Source: Porphyrobacter sp. (GTDB lineage Bacteria; Pseudomonadota; Alphaproteobacteria; Sphingomonadales; Sphingomonadaceae). Taken from it: DNA of 64,000 bases. Shown piece after piece: positions 25,500-34,178 of this stretch. The notes beneath the pieces are model-generated. The model saw nothing but the letters and a program-made list of their open reading frames with translations, was not told the origin of the DNA and made no database searches. Position 1 is the first letter of the stretch. The number at the start of each line of letters is the position of its first letter. The stretch covers positions 62,001 through 126,000 of the forward strand of contig JAPZUC010000012.1 of NCBI GenBank assembly GCA_027533455.1, in the 5' to 3' direction. The translations under genes and the position numbers were made by a program.

Positions 25500-27393
25500 C
25501 ATTAATCTCCTCGACGGTCTTTGGGAGAGTGAAGACAAAGGTCGCCCCTGTCTCACTGGAGGGTTCGTACCATATGGTTCCCCCATGGGCTTCGATGATC
25601 GACTTACAGATCGGCAGGCCAAGTCCCATGCCATCGACTTTGGTCGTGCTGAAAGGCTCGAACAAGCGAGAGACCCGTTCCGGTGGCACGCCAGGGCCGG
25701 TATCACTGACGGTAAAGAGGAGATCACTCCGCTCGCTAGCGATAGTGATTGCCACTTTGCCATCATTACCGACAGACTGGATCGCGTTCTTGACGAGATT
25801 GACAATGACCTGCTGGATCTGGACCCGGTCGACGAGGATCTTTGGTAGTGAAGGCTCGCATTCCACCTTGCAGACTATCTTTCTGAAGCGTGCTGCGGCG
25901 GCCTCGAAATAGACCGCATCCTCGGCAAGTTGGCGCGGATCCTCCAGCGTCTTTTCGAGGTCGCCTCGAGACAGAAAAACGCGCAGTCGCCGAAGGATGT
26001 CCCCTGCCCTGATAGACTCCCGCCCCGCTTCCGCCAAAGCTTCCGCGAGAGCCTTCGGATTGAGAATGTCGCCATTTGATAGAATTTCAGCCGCTGTCTG
26101 GACGATGTTCGTCACCGTCATCAACGGCTGGTTAAGTTCATGAGCAATGGTCGTCGCCAAGGTGCCCATCTCGTGAAGCCGCGCGATATGAGCCAGTTCT
26201 CGTTGCAGCTGCTCAAGCTGCGCTGCTGCTGCCTCCTCCGCACTAAGGTCATGCATGAAGCCCGCGATCATTCGCTGTCCTCCACCGAAGGCCTCGGCCA
26301 AGTGCAGGGCATGGGGGAACTCTGTCCCGTCCTTGCGCTGCCCGATAAGACGGCGCTTGCGCCCCATCGAATGGCTACGGCCCGTCTGCCGATAACGTGC
26401 CAAATGCGCTTCGTGAGCTTTGCGGTCACTTTCGGGCATCAGGATCGACAGATTGCGTCCTAGAACCTCGGATGTAGGATAGCCGAACATCTTTTCAGCC
26501 GCCTTGCTGAACATGAGGATGCAGCCCTCGGCATCGATCACAACCAAAGCATCCGGTATTGTTTCGAGAATCGACCTTAGAAGCCCCACATTCGCTTCAA
26601 GTGAGCGGGTCTGAGCTTCTTCGGTGGTCACATCCCGAAGTATTTGGCCAAAACCGCTTGGCAAAAGGTCATCGCCGTCGATTCGCACTATCGTCACATC
26701 AGCACGGAAGAACGTGCCATCCTTTCGCGCGCACCAGATACGATCTTGGAATTCACCTTGCTCTCGAGCGACCGCGAGCTTCTGCTCGTTCCAATCTGCT
26801 GCCTGATCCTGGCATTCAAACAAGAAGTCGGCGGTCCGGCTGAGCACCTCCAACTCGCTCCACCCCGTCATGCGCTCGGCGGCCTTATTCCAAAGTGTAA
26901 CTTTTCCGTTGGCGTCAAGAAGACAGAAAGCAAAGTTCTCAGCCTTGTCGATATACAACGCCAGTTGCTCGTTCAGCACTTTGATCTGCAATGCCTGGCC
27001 AATCTCCCTTGTGACGTTTTCGCAAAGCAGCATGGCACCATGAACTTTATCAGTTCCGTCCCGCCAGGGCGTCACGTGTGACCGGAACCAGAAAATCGTA
27101 CCGTTCTTGTCCACAATGTGCGCAGGATCGCTACTCAGCGCCTCGCCCAGCAAGGCACGCTCAAGATAGGACCTAAGAACCGAGAAGCCGTTGGCGAAAA
27201 GCTCATCGGCAGGACGGTCTACGGGGGCCTCGACCGGAAAAGGCAGTTGGGTCTGCCATTGCTGGCTGACCATAACACAGCGCAGATTGGTATCGAAAAG
27301 AGCGATGGCAGCCGGAATCTGGTCGATCAGTGGACCGGCCATTTGTACAAGGCGCGCGCGCGCTCGCTGCCCCGAATTTGCCCGCTGCCCCAT
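25492..27393 (-). CDS. fixL: FixL-like PAS sensor histidine kinase with probable haem-PAS domain
   Basis: A soluble 633-residue kinase with no transmembrane segment. Three PAS domains (about residues 20-130, 145-255 and 270-385) precede the HisKA helix (IAHELNQPLMTV, phospho-acceptor His418) and HATPase motifs (VNLVKNAIQS, DTGPGVP, GMGLGLPI). The third PAS aligns with FixL haem-PAS: a His at about 327 in KAHEAHLARYRQTG and an Arg 20 residues later match the proximal His and distal Arg of Bradyrhizobium FixL. This supports oxygen sensing by inference. The ATG at 27393 follows GGAGAG; an upstream ATG at 27453 lacks a ribosome site. Confidence 0.88.
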   Translation of the reverse strand: MGQRANSGQRARARLVQMAGPLIDQIPAAIALFDTNLRCVMVSQQWQTQLPFPVEAPVDRPADELFANGFSVLRSYLERALLGEALSSDPAHIVDKNGTIFWFRSHVTPWRDGTDKVHGAMLLCENVTREIGQALQIKVLNEQLALYIDKAENFAFCLLDANGKVTLWNKAAERMTGWSELEVLSRTADFLFECQDQAADWNEQKLAVAREQGEFQDRIWCARKDGTFFRADVTIVRIDGDDLLPSGFGQILRDVTTEEAQTRSLEANVGLLRSILETIPDALVVIDAEGCILMFSKAAEKMFGYPTSEVLGRNLSILMPESDRKAHEAHLARYRQTGRSHSMGRKRRLIGQRKDGTEFPHALHLAEAFGGGQRMIAGFMHDLSAEEAAAAQLEQLQRELAHIARLHEMGTLATTIAHELNQPLMTVTNIVQTAAEILSNGDILNPKALAEALAEAGRESIRAGDILRRLRVFLSRGDLEKTLEDPRQLAEDAVYFEAAAARFRKIVCKVECEPSLPKILVDRVQIQQVIVNLVKNAIQSVGNDGKVAITIASERSDLLFTVSDTGPGVPPERVSRLFEPFSTTKVDGMGLGLPICKSIIEAHGGTIWYEPSSETGATFVFTLPKTVEEINDA

Positions 27394-27597
27394 TCTTCTC
27401 TCCGCTTTTGCTCGCAAGAAGAAGTTTTTAACGCACTCCAATGAGCCAGCCATGCCCGAGGGTGAAACCCGTTATTCTACGGAGCGGATTTGCGTCGGGG
27501 TATGACTGGTCCAAGCCTCGTGGTTTTAACGGATTACGCTGGACGTGTCTCGCCTGCATTGCGCTAGCTCAAATCGCGTATGAGGAGTTATGGCGCA

Positions 27598-28179
27598 ATG
27601 CTTGGAAAGATCGGACGAATATTTCTTGAAAGCTTTACCGTTGTCCTGCTTGCGGCCTGTTCGCAAGCAACTCCGTATCAGCCTGCATCACCAGGCAGCG
27701 CGACACACGGCGGTTATTCCCAGCAACTGATCGCGCCAAACCATTACCGCGTACGGTTCCACGGCAATTCGCTGACCTCGCGCGAGACGGTCGAAGCCTA
27801 CCTTCTCTATCGCGCGGCAGAACTTACTGTCGAACAAGGTGGAGACTGGTTCACCATGCTCGATCGGGAGACGGAACACACCATCACGCGCGAGCGCCGC
27901 ATCGACCCGTACTACCGACCCTGGTACGGCTCGGACTACGGACTATGGCTGCCGTATTGGGATTATCGGCTGCGTGGGCGCGGGTGGCACTCGTGGGATC
28001 CGTGGCATGCCGATCCGTTCTGGGCCAAGAGCGTCGATAATCGCGACATCGAGGCCTTCGAGGTGTCAGCGGACATCAAGATCATGCAGGGGGCAGCCTC
28101 TTCGGGAGACCCGCGGGCCTATGATGCCCGGCGCGTGATTGCGGATCTTGCGCCGCGCATCGTGCGTCCGAAAGGGTGA
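27598..28179 (+). CDS. Lipoprotein of the CC0125/CC1285 type
   Basis: A 193-residue lipoprotein: signal peptide with lipobox LLAAC, then the conserved core GGYSQQLIAPNHYRVRFHGNSLTSRETVEAYLLYRAAELT, typical of an alphaproteobacterial family of unknown function. The middle is Trp/Tyr-rich (YYRPWYGSDYGLWLPYWDY). The ATG at 27598 lies 10 nt after GAGGAG; an ATG at 27580 is the alternative. A truncated homologue is at 34169-34417. Confidence 0.75.
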   Translation: MLGKIGRIFLESFTVVLLAACSQATPYQPASPGSATHGGYSQQLIAPNHYRVRFHGNSLTSRETVEAYLLYRAAELTVEQGGDWFTMLDRETEHTITRERRIDPYYRPWYGSDYGLWLPYWDYRLRGRGWHSWDPWHADPFWAKSVDNRDIEAFEVSADIKIMQGAASSGDPRAYDARRVIADLAPRIVRPKG

Positions 28180-28198
28180 GGCTAGCCTGACAAACGGA

Positions 28199-28888
28199 TC
28201 AAGGCTTGGTGGAACAGGTACTTGCTGGTCGGAAGAATGCTCGGGCGTCGGCCAACAGCTGAATGACCTCGGCGTCGGACACTTCCGAAAAATCCCAGTA
28301 ATGACGCCCAACCGACAGGAAAGGCTCGGGCGTCGCGAGCACCACACATTCGTCAGAGAGCTGCTCAAGCTGAGTGGCTGTGTCTTTCGGGGAAACAGGA
28401 ACAGCAAGCACAATCCTAGCGGGCTCAGCTTTCCGAATGCCGCTGATCGCTGCGATAATTGTCGCTCCTGTAGCGACGCCATCATCGACGATGATTACGG
28501 TGCGCCCTTTGATGGCGGTCTGAGCCCGGCTTCCGACATAGGCGTGGCGTCGCCGGCCAAGCTCAGCCAGCTGCCGGGCCTTTTCGCGCTCAAGGTAACC
28601 CGGTGACGCTGCCAGAATTTCCTCTGCCTCGGGGGTCAGCACCATTTGTGGTCGATCCCCGTCGACAATCGCGCCGATCGCATATTCAGGATGGCCCGGA
28701 GCGCCGAGTTTGCGGACCATCAGCACATCAAGCTCGGCGCCAAGCGAGCGGGCGATTTCAAAACCGACCGGCACGCCGCCGCGCGGCAGCGCAAGCACGA
28801 GCGGCCCGGCGGATCGGAGATGATCGAGACGCCGCGCCAGCAACTGCCCGGCCTGCGTCCGATCAGTAAAAGGCAGCCTTGCCGTCAC
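28199..28888 (-). CDS. Phosphoribosyltransferase-domain protein
   Basis: A 229-residue type I phosphoribosyltransferase-fold protein: ALPRGGVPVGFEIARSLGAELDVLMVRKLGAPGHPEYAIGAI, the PRPP loop VIIVDDGVATGATI, then AVPVSPKDT. This type often occurs beside dienelactone-hydrolase-like and erythromycin-esterase-like genes, as here. The nucleobase substrate is not predictable. The GTG start at 28888 overlaps the upstream hydrolase stop (GTGA), indicating coupling. Confidence 0.87.
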   Translation of the reverse strand: MTARLPFTDRTQAGQLLARRLDHLRSAGPLVLALPRGGVPVGFEIARSLGAELDVLMVRKLGAPGHPEYAIGAIVDGDRPQMVLTPEAEEILAASPGYLEREKARQLAELGRRRHAYVGSRAQTAIKGRTVIIVDDGVATGATIIAAISGIRKAEPARIVLAVPVSPKDTATQLEQLSDECVVLATPEPFLSVGRHYWDFSEVSDAEVIQLLADARAFFRPASTCSTKP

Positions 28889-29547
28889 GATAACACACGA
28901 CCCGACACCAGATGGCGCGCAAACCAAGTTCGTGCGTGCGCTGTTACGATATCCATCGCACCCGGTTCTTCGAAAAGATGGCCAGCCCCGGGAACAATCA
29001 CGAGTTCGCACGGTCCGTTCAGCAAGCCCGCTGCCGAACGGTTGAGCGCGATGACTTCAGGGTCATTGGCGCCCACAATCAGTTGGACCGGACAGGTCAC
29101 CCGCGCCAAGGTGTCCGCTCTGGCAAGATCCGGTCGTCCCCCGCGCGAAACGATAGCATCGACCCGGAAGGGGCAGTCGGCCGCCGCTCGCAGCGCCGCG
29201 CCTGCGCCTGTGCTGGCACCGAAAAGCCCGATCGGCAGTTCGGCAAGCGGCTCTTCGGCTTTCATCTGCTCCACGGCATCAATGACCCGTTCCGCCAGTA
29301 ATGCGATGTCGAACACGTTTGCCCGGTTGCGCGCCTCGGATGGCGTCAGCAGATCGGTCAGTAAGGTCGCAAAGCCCGCCTCGCTCAGCCGTTCGGCAAC
29401 CGCATTGTTGCGCGGGCTTCGGTGCGAACTGTCGCTCCCGTGGGCGAAGATGACGAGGCCATGCCGGCGGGCAGGCAAGCGCAGGATCGAGGGCAGGCGC
29501 TTGGGGCCGAGACCGAAGAAGCGCAGGTCGAAGGGAGGATTGTCCAT
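28885..29547 (-). CDS. Dienelactone-hydrolase-like alpha/beta hydrolase
   Basis: A 220-residue alpha/beta hydrolase: HGLVIFAHGSDSSHRSPRN, a nucleophile elbow FGASTGAGAALRAA (GxSxG), Asp in VGANDPEV, and His in PGAGHLFEEPG, completing a catalytic triad. The substrate is unknown. It lies between the erythromycin-esterase homologue (stop 2 nt before this ATG) and the phosphoribosyltransferase (4-nt overlap), forming a three-gene operon. Confidence 0.86.
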   Translation of the reverse strand: MDNPPFDLRFFGLGPKRLPSILRLPARRHGLVIFAHGSDSSHRSPRNNAVAERLSEAGFATLLTDLLTPSEARNRANVFDIALLAERVIDAVEQMKAEEPLAELPIGLFGASTGAGAALRAAADCPFRVDAIVSRGGRPDLARADTLARVTCPVQLIVGANDPEVIALNRSAAGLLNGPCELVIVPGAGHLFEEPGAMDIVTAHARTWFARHLVSGRVLS

Positions 29548-29549
29548 TG

Positions 29550-30884
29550 CTAGAGTCCGAAAGGCCACGTCTCGGGCGCACCCGAGGGTCGTTGATTGCT
29601 AAGAGGCGTTACCGGCCGCGTATCCTCAAACCAGACAAAGGCATCGAACTGATCGGCCAGCACTGCTTCGAAGTAGTGGCTCAGCAGTTCGGTTTCCGGC
29701 CGGTAGACGACGCCAATCGCACGTTGCAGCATGGAACGCCGCAGGGACTGGGCCAAGGCGCGGCGTGACGGGCTGCGCCAGTCGGTCAGCGATCGCGCAA
29801 AACCGGCATGGCGAAAGGCGTGTTCCCAACTGTCGGAGCGCGCGGGACGGATGACCTTGACTTCCATCGGCCCGCCCCACTCGCTTGCCGCGGCCACGAG
29901 CCCGCGATCCGTGCCGAAGCCGATGGCAACCGCTTCGTCGCCATGGGCCATCCGGCACAATTCGCCGAGGTTGAACTCGCCGCGCCAGCCCATTGCCGTG
30001 GCGGATGCATTGCCGATATGCGAATTGTGCGCCCACACCACGGCCTTGGTATGGTCTCCGCCATGCGCCAACAGCGACTGGAGCGTCGCGAACATGTGCC
30101 GGTCACGCAGGTTCCAGCTCTCCGCCGCACCGCGATAAAGTGCGCGGTAATAGCTTTCGGCAGCGACTACGATCCGGGCATTCTGCGCGGCATCGAACCA
30201 CTCCTCGCCATCGCCTGCCAGTGCGGCGGTCCGTCGATCAAGCATGGAACGCAGCTGCGCGACAACTTCATCCTCGCAGCCGGCAAGCCCGCTGTGGGCA
30301 ATGGCATGCCCGTAGCGCGCTGGCTCCTCGCGCCATGGAAACAGGCAGGCATAGCGCGCCTTGGCCTCGGTGGCGGCGAAAGCGTCGCGTGGCCCGAGAT
30401 AATCGATCACTGCGTTCATCGACTGATGGAGCGAATAGATATCGAGCCCGCGAAAGGCGACGCGCTGCTGCTCGGACAGTCCCTCATTATGGCCACGCAG
30501 CCAGTCGGCAAACGCCAGTGTTTCGAGATTGCGCCACATCCAGGTGGGAAATCGCACGAAGCTGTCGTCTTGCTGGGGCCTTGGGGCCTGATGGCGAACA
30601 TAGTCGTCGATCCGTGCAGCGTCGGGCCAATCAGCCTCAACCGCGACAACGGTGAATCCATGCCTTTCGATCATACGCCGCGTAATGGCAGCGCGGGCTA
30701 CATAGAATTCCCGGCTACCGTGCGTAGCCTCGCCAAGCATCAGGACCTTCGCATCCGCAAAACGGTCAAAGTGCGCGGCAAAATTCGCTGTGTCCTCGGG
30801 CCGTGGTAGTGGTTCGGCATTGTCGTGCAATAGAGCCGAGAGCTCCCCGAGGGTGCTTTCACGTTTTCCGGCAAGATGCTGCAT
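29550..30884 (-). CDS. Erythromycin-esterase family protein
   Basis: A 444-residue homologue of EreA/EreB-type enzymes: GEATHGSREFYVARAAITRRMIERHGFTVVAVEADW near the N-terminus and AVVWAHNSHIGNASATAMGW in the middle carry the conserved Glu/His residues. Chromosomal members like this are widespread and usually not proven resistance genes, so a macrolide esterase role should not be assumed. AAAGGGA lies upstream of the ATG. First gene of the operon with the hydrolase and phosphoribosyltransferase. Confidence 0.88.
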   Translation of the reverse strand: MQHLAGKRESTLGELSALLHDNAEPLPRPEDTANFAAHFDRFADAKVLMLGEATHGSREFYVARAAITRRMIERHGFTVVAVEADWPDAARIDDYVRHQAPRPQQDDSFVRFPTWMWRNLETLAFADWLRGHNEGLSEQQRVAFRGLDIYSLHQSMNAVIDYLGPRDAFAATEAKARYACLFPWREEPARYGHAIAHSGLAGCEDEVVAQLRSMLDRRTAALAGDGEEWFDAAQNARIVVAAESYYRALYRGAAESWNLRDRHMFATLQSLLAHGGDHTKAVVWAHNSHIGNASATAMGWRGEFNLGELCRMAHGDEAVAIGFGTDRGLVAAASEWGGPMEVKVIRPARSDSWEHAFRHAGFARSLTDWRSPSRRALAQSLRRSMLQRAIGVVYRPETELLSHYFEAVLADQFDAFVWFEDTRPVTPLSNQRPSGAPETWPFGL

Positions 30885-31203
30885 CGTTGTCCCTTTCGAG
30901 AAAGGGATATGCTTGGACCGCAGGTACCATGCACTCGGTGAAGTTACGGAGCGCGGATCCGAAGGGGCAAACTTCGGATCCGCGAGTCAATCGGGGGCGC
31001 TGTGAAAAACCCGCGGGGCTCCCTGACCCGTGATGCTCATCGCATCTCGCTTTGGGAAGCCCCGCGAGCCGTAGCCGAACGATCATCGCGCAGTTCTGGG
31101 TCAGAACCTTCACTTCACGATCTGGTTCAAAACGAAGCTGCTGCTCCCGTCCGACAGCTATGGAATACCTTGATCGTAAAGGTCCGATTATCGGTAATTG
31201 TCC
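30885..31203. other. Intergenic region with two long hairpins
   Basis: About 320 bp between two minus-strand operons. It contains a perfect 13-bp inverted repeat (30952-30984, CGCGGATCCGAAG/CTTCGGATCCGCG) and a pair CGCGGGGCT/AGCCCCGCG (31012-31066). It must hold the promoter of the esterase operon and the end of the transcript from the cyclopropane synthase gene. Confidence 0.5.
30952..30984. repeat. Perfect 13-bp inverted repeat
   Basis: CGCGGATCCGAAG and CTTCGGATCCGCG are fully complementary around a 7-nt loop, 68 bp upstream of the esterase-family gene start. It could be a terminator for the upstream transcript or an operator; there is no T-tract on either strand. Confidence 0.6.
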
Positions 31204-32487
31204 TTAGGTAACCTTCCGCACCAAGCGCTCTTGCCAAACGCGTTCGGCAGTGGTCATGAAATCTCGCGTCAGGGGAATCACAGTCCGTTCGTGGGCGACG
31301 AGCAATTGGAACACCATGAGCTCCCCTGCTCGAAAGGCCGCTTCGCAGGCCGCCAGATAAAATTCCCACATCCGGCAGAAACGCTCACCGAGCATCGCCT
31401 TCGCAATGTCACGCTGCGACTGGAAGCGAGCCGACCACTGCGCCAGAGTGAAGGCGTAATGCAGGCGGAGAAGCTCCGCATCGAGCAGCTTGAGACCGCT
31501 GTGCTCAAGCGCTGCGATCACTTCCGAGAGCGCCGGGATGTAGCCGCCCGGGAAAATGTAGCGATCGATCCACGCGTTATGGCCAGAGCGCCCATCCCAG
31601 CAGCCGATCGCATGGACCAGCGCGATCCCGTCCGGCTTCAGCATTCGCGAGAGTTGCCGGAAATACCCGAGCAATCCCTCCCTGCCGACATGTTCCAGCA
31701 TACCCACCGAGACAATCCTGTCGTGCCGGCCGGACCAATTGCGGTAATCTGCAAGATGGAAATCGATGCGCTCCCGCGCAGACGATTGCTCGGCTTGCCG
31801 CTGCGCTTCGGCAAGCTGTTCAGGGGCGAGGGTCAAACCGGTGCTCCACACGCCTGCCTTCTCGGCCAATTCGATGGCAAGTGAACCCCAACCGCAGCCG
31901 ATATCGAGCAGGCTGAGCTCCGGTTTCAAGGCAAGTTTTGACGCTATGTGCGCAATCTTGAGCGCCTGTGCCTCATCCAGCCCTTCATTGCCTGCCGGGA
32001 AATAGGCGCAGCTGTATTGCATCCGCCGGTCCAGGAACAAGCGATAGAAGTCTGCCGGGATGTCGTAGTGATGGCATGCATTTTGCGCGGCGCGAAGGAT
32101 CGTATTGGATGGCCGGACGATATGGCCAAGCCATTCCGCCAGCGGCGCCGTAAAGCTATCGGCCCGCTGTTTTGTCGCAAGTATCCCAAGTTCCAGAAGC
32201 TCGACAAGGCTGCCTGCTTCCATGACCAGCCTAGCATCCATATAGGCCTCGCCAATCGCAAGCGAGGGATTCATCAGGATCCGGAGCGGCAACAGCGGGT
32301 CGTCAGTACGAACGATCACCCGTGGAGGCAGAACACCTGGCTCACCCGCCACGAGCCGGCCCTTGAAATCATGAAAATGGAGGTCATGGCTAACGCCTGC
32401 CCGCGCAAGTTCCTGCGAGATAACAGACCAGATCAGACTGGGGTGGCGGATGCGCGCGGTAATCCAGCTTGCCGTTTCTGTGTCCAA
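31204..32487 (-). CDS. cfa: Cyclopropane-fatty-acyl-phospholipid synthase family protein
   Basis: A SAM-dependent enzyme that methylenates unsaturated acyl chains of membrane phospholipids, a stationary-phase and stress trait. The 427-residue protein has the N-terminal lipid-binding domain, the segment HYDIPADFYRLFLDRRMQYSCAYFPAG, SAM motif LLDIGCGWGSLAIELAEKAG, and SVGMLEHVG containing the catalytic Glu. The family also includes related methyltransferases, so the exact product is inferred. Translation starts at TTG 32487 after AAGGTGAGG. Confidence 0.87.
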   Translation of the reverse strand: MDTETASWITARIRHPSLIWSVISQELARAGVSHDLHFHDFKGRLVAGEPGVLPPRVIVRTDDPLLPLRILMNPSLAIGEAYMDARLVMEAGSLVELLELGILATKQRADSFTAPLAEWLGHIVRPSNTILRAAQNACHHYDIPADFYRLFLDRRMQYSCAYFPAGNEGLDEAQALKIAHIASKLALKPELSLLDIGCGWGSLAIELAEKAGVWSTGLTLAPEQLAEAQRQAEQSSARERIDFHLADYRNWSGRHDRIVSVGMLEHVGREGLLGYFRQLSRMLKPDGIALVHAIGCWDGRSGHNAWIDRYIFPGGYIPALSEVIAALEHSGLKLLDAELLRLHYAFTLAQWSARFQSQRDIAKAMLGERFCRMWEFYLAACEAAFRAGELMVFQLLVAHERTVIPLTRDFMTTAERVWQERLVRKVT

Positions 32488-32687
32488 GGCTGCCTCACCT
32501 TCTTAGAAGTCTGCGGTGAGGCTGCTTTCGGACAAGCGCGCAGATTTCCCTATCCGGAATTGTTCGGGTGCTAACAGCTGGACGATGCCGGGAGCCTGGC
32601 GAGACCCGGAAGATTCCGAAGTGAACTGATCCTGTGCAACCGGCAAGTTCACCCATCAGCGACGGAATTGGAGCCGGGACGACAGCG

Positions 32688-33050
32688 ATGGCACATGCAC
32701 TCATTCTCGACGAAAACGTCGCAGTCTGCCGGGCGGTACAGCATTATCTGGCCCTGCTCGGTTTTGGCACTTTCGATAACGCGTGGACCGAACGGCAGGC
32801 GATGGAATGTGCCCGGCAACACCGCCCCGACATCATCATTATCGGCGATGATATCGAGCTTGGCTGCGCCATCAGGGCCGCGCGCAGAATTTCCGGTGGA
32901 AGCGCGATCCCGGTTCTGATGGTCAGCGGTGATCCTGCCAGGGCATCACAGAAGCTGGCGCAAACCAGCAGCTACGACGGCCCGTTCCGACTTAACCAGA
33001 TCGAGGAAGCGGCCAAACTCGCGCTGCAAGGCAGACAGTCGGTTCACTGA
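32688..33050 (+). CDS. Degenerate single-domain response-regulator receiver
   Basis: A 120-residue CheY-like fold: an Asp-Glu pair in ALILDENVAV, DIIIIGDDIELG at the phospho-acceptor strand, and PVLMVSGD for the Ser/Thr strand. The invariant Lys of the final loop is replaced (GPFRLNQ), so normal phosphorylation switching is doubtful. The ATG at 32688 was chosen because it begins at the first beta strand; the frame extends 18 codons further upstream. The partner is unknown; FixL is 5 kb away. Confidence 0.7.
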   Translation: MAHALILDENVAVCRAVQHYLALLGFGTFDNAWTERQAMECARQHRPDIIIIGDDIELGCAIRAARRISGGSAIPVLMVSGDPARASQKLAQTSSYDGPFRLNQIEEAAKLALQGRQSVH

Positions 33051-33068
33051 CTGCGGGTCGCCTTGGCT

Positions 33069-33512
33069 CTACCATTTGCGCAATAGGCTACATATTGCAT
33101 CGACCGGCATCCTCGTCAGATCCTTGTCGAATTCGGCGAGCAGCTTGGAAGCTACCTTGGCAGGATAATGGGCGCGCAATTGGCCCAGCGAGACTGGGTC
33201 TGATGCGACAATGACCCCCGGCACATCATCGTCCACGTGATCCGCAAGGACCGCCAGTGCTGATGCTACAAAGGCGCGTTCATGCGCAGCGTGGGGGTCG
33301 CCATTGTCATAGGAGTTTCGGAAAAAGGCCGAACTGGAAAACTCTCGCCCAGCGGCATCGGCGAACACGTCTCGATTGGGCGGCGGTGGGCACTCGCGAT
33401 GCTCGATCACGGCCAAGTGTGGGTCGGTCGCATCGCCTTCATTGCGCATCAGTACCATGCGTCCACCATCAACGGCCATCACGATCACGTTTTGGGGCAG
33501 GATCATAGTCAA
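33069..33512 (-). CDS. Host-attachment/baeRF-like protein
   Basis: A 147-residue protein resembling the 'protein required for attachment to host cells' family (archaeal release-factor-like fold): VIVMAVDGGRMVLMRNEGD at the start, a central DVFADAAGREFSSSAFF, and VASDPVSLGQLRAHYPAKVASKLLAEFDKDLTRMPVDAI at the end. The name comes from one plant-associated member; the molecular function is unknown. It commonly occurs in stress-gene clusters like this one. Confidence 0.75.
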   Translation of the reverse strand: MTMILPQNVIVMAVDGGRMVLMRNEGDATDPHLAVIEHRECPPPPNRDVFADAAGREFSSSAFFRNSYDNGDPHAAHERAFVASALAVLADHVDDDVPGVIVASDPVSLGQLRAHYPAKVASKLLAEFDKDLTRMPVDAICSLLRKW

Positions 33513-33537
33513 TCCTCGCTATTCGCTATCGATACCG

Positions 33538-33960
33538 TCAAGGATGATGGGCGGATAGAGCGCGTAGGGTTTCAGCCGCGAGCGAGGCTGGTGCCCCGGC
33601 AGCGACGTCACCGAGCGACAGAATGCCGACCATCCGGTGGTTGTCGTCGATCACGGGAAGCCTGCGAACCTGCTTTTGCTCCATGATACGGACCGCATCA
33701 TCTAATTCCTCGTTAGCGGTGCAGAACGCGATAGGCTGGCTCATCACGTCGCGCGCGGTAAGCCGCAAGGGGTCGGAATTGTCGGCAAAGGCCCGGACCA
33801 CGATATCGCGATCGGTGATCATTCCGATCAACCTATCATCCTGGCCGACGGGCAGCGCGCCAATGTCCTCCTGATCCATCCGGGCCGCAACATCGGCCAG
33901 CGGCATATCGGGGGCAATCCAACTGGCACCGGGATGCATCACTTCGCGAACTTTGACCAT
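33538..33960 (-). CDS. CBS-domain pair protein
   Basis: A stand-alone 140-residue Bateman module: VREVMHPGASWIAPDMPLADVAARMDQEDIGALPVGQDDRLIGMITDRDIVVRAFA (CBS1) and ARDVMSQPIAFCTANEELDDAVRIMEQKQVRRLPVIDDNHRMVGILSLGDVA (CBS2). Such proteins bind adenine nucleotides and sense energy state. The ATG at 33960 follows GGAAGG. It lies 25 nt upstream of the host-attachment-like gene and is probably co-transcribed with it. Confidence 0.88.
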   Translation of the reverse strand: MVKVREVMHPGASWIAPDMPLADVAARMDQEDIGALPVGQDDRLIGMITDRDIVVRAFADNSDPLRLTARDVMSQPIAFCTANEELDDAVRIMEQKQVRRLPVIDDNHRMVGILSLGDVAAGAPASLAAETLRALSAHHP

Positions 33961-34151
33961 GACAATACCTTCCAAATCGCGCCACCATCAGCGGCCAGCC
34001 AAACACCGGACTATTCTGGCCTGCCATTTGGCTATGCGCCCTTCGTAAATCCCCTGATCGGCGAAAGCGGGCTAATCTGCTCGTGGTGGTGATCCTCGCT
34101 TGGTCACCTCGGCAAGCGCGATCACGACCAGCTTCTTGCGTCAAGTCGCCT

Positions 34152-34178
34152 CCAGGGTGCTGTCAGTCTTATGGCAAC
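34152..34178 (+). repeat. 27-bp direct repeat, copy 2 (solo IS end)
   Basis: Matches 19719-19745 at 25 of 27 positions in the same orientation, with no transposase beside it. It interrupts the C-terminal end of a lipoprotein gene, which suggests a remnant IS terminus. Confidence 0.7.

Noticed and set aside
29550..30884. Macrolide resistance gene
   Set aside because: Family membership alone does not show macrolide hydrolysis; chromosomal homologues in stress clusters are common and mostly uncharacterised.
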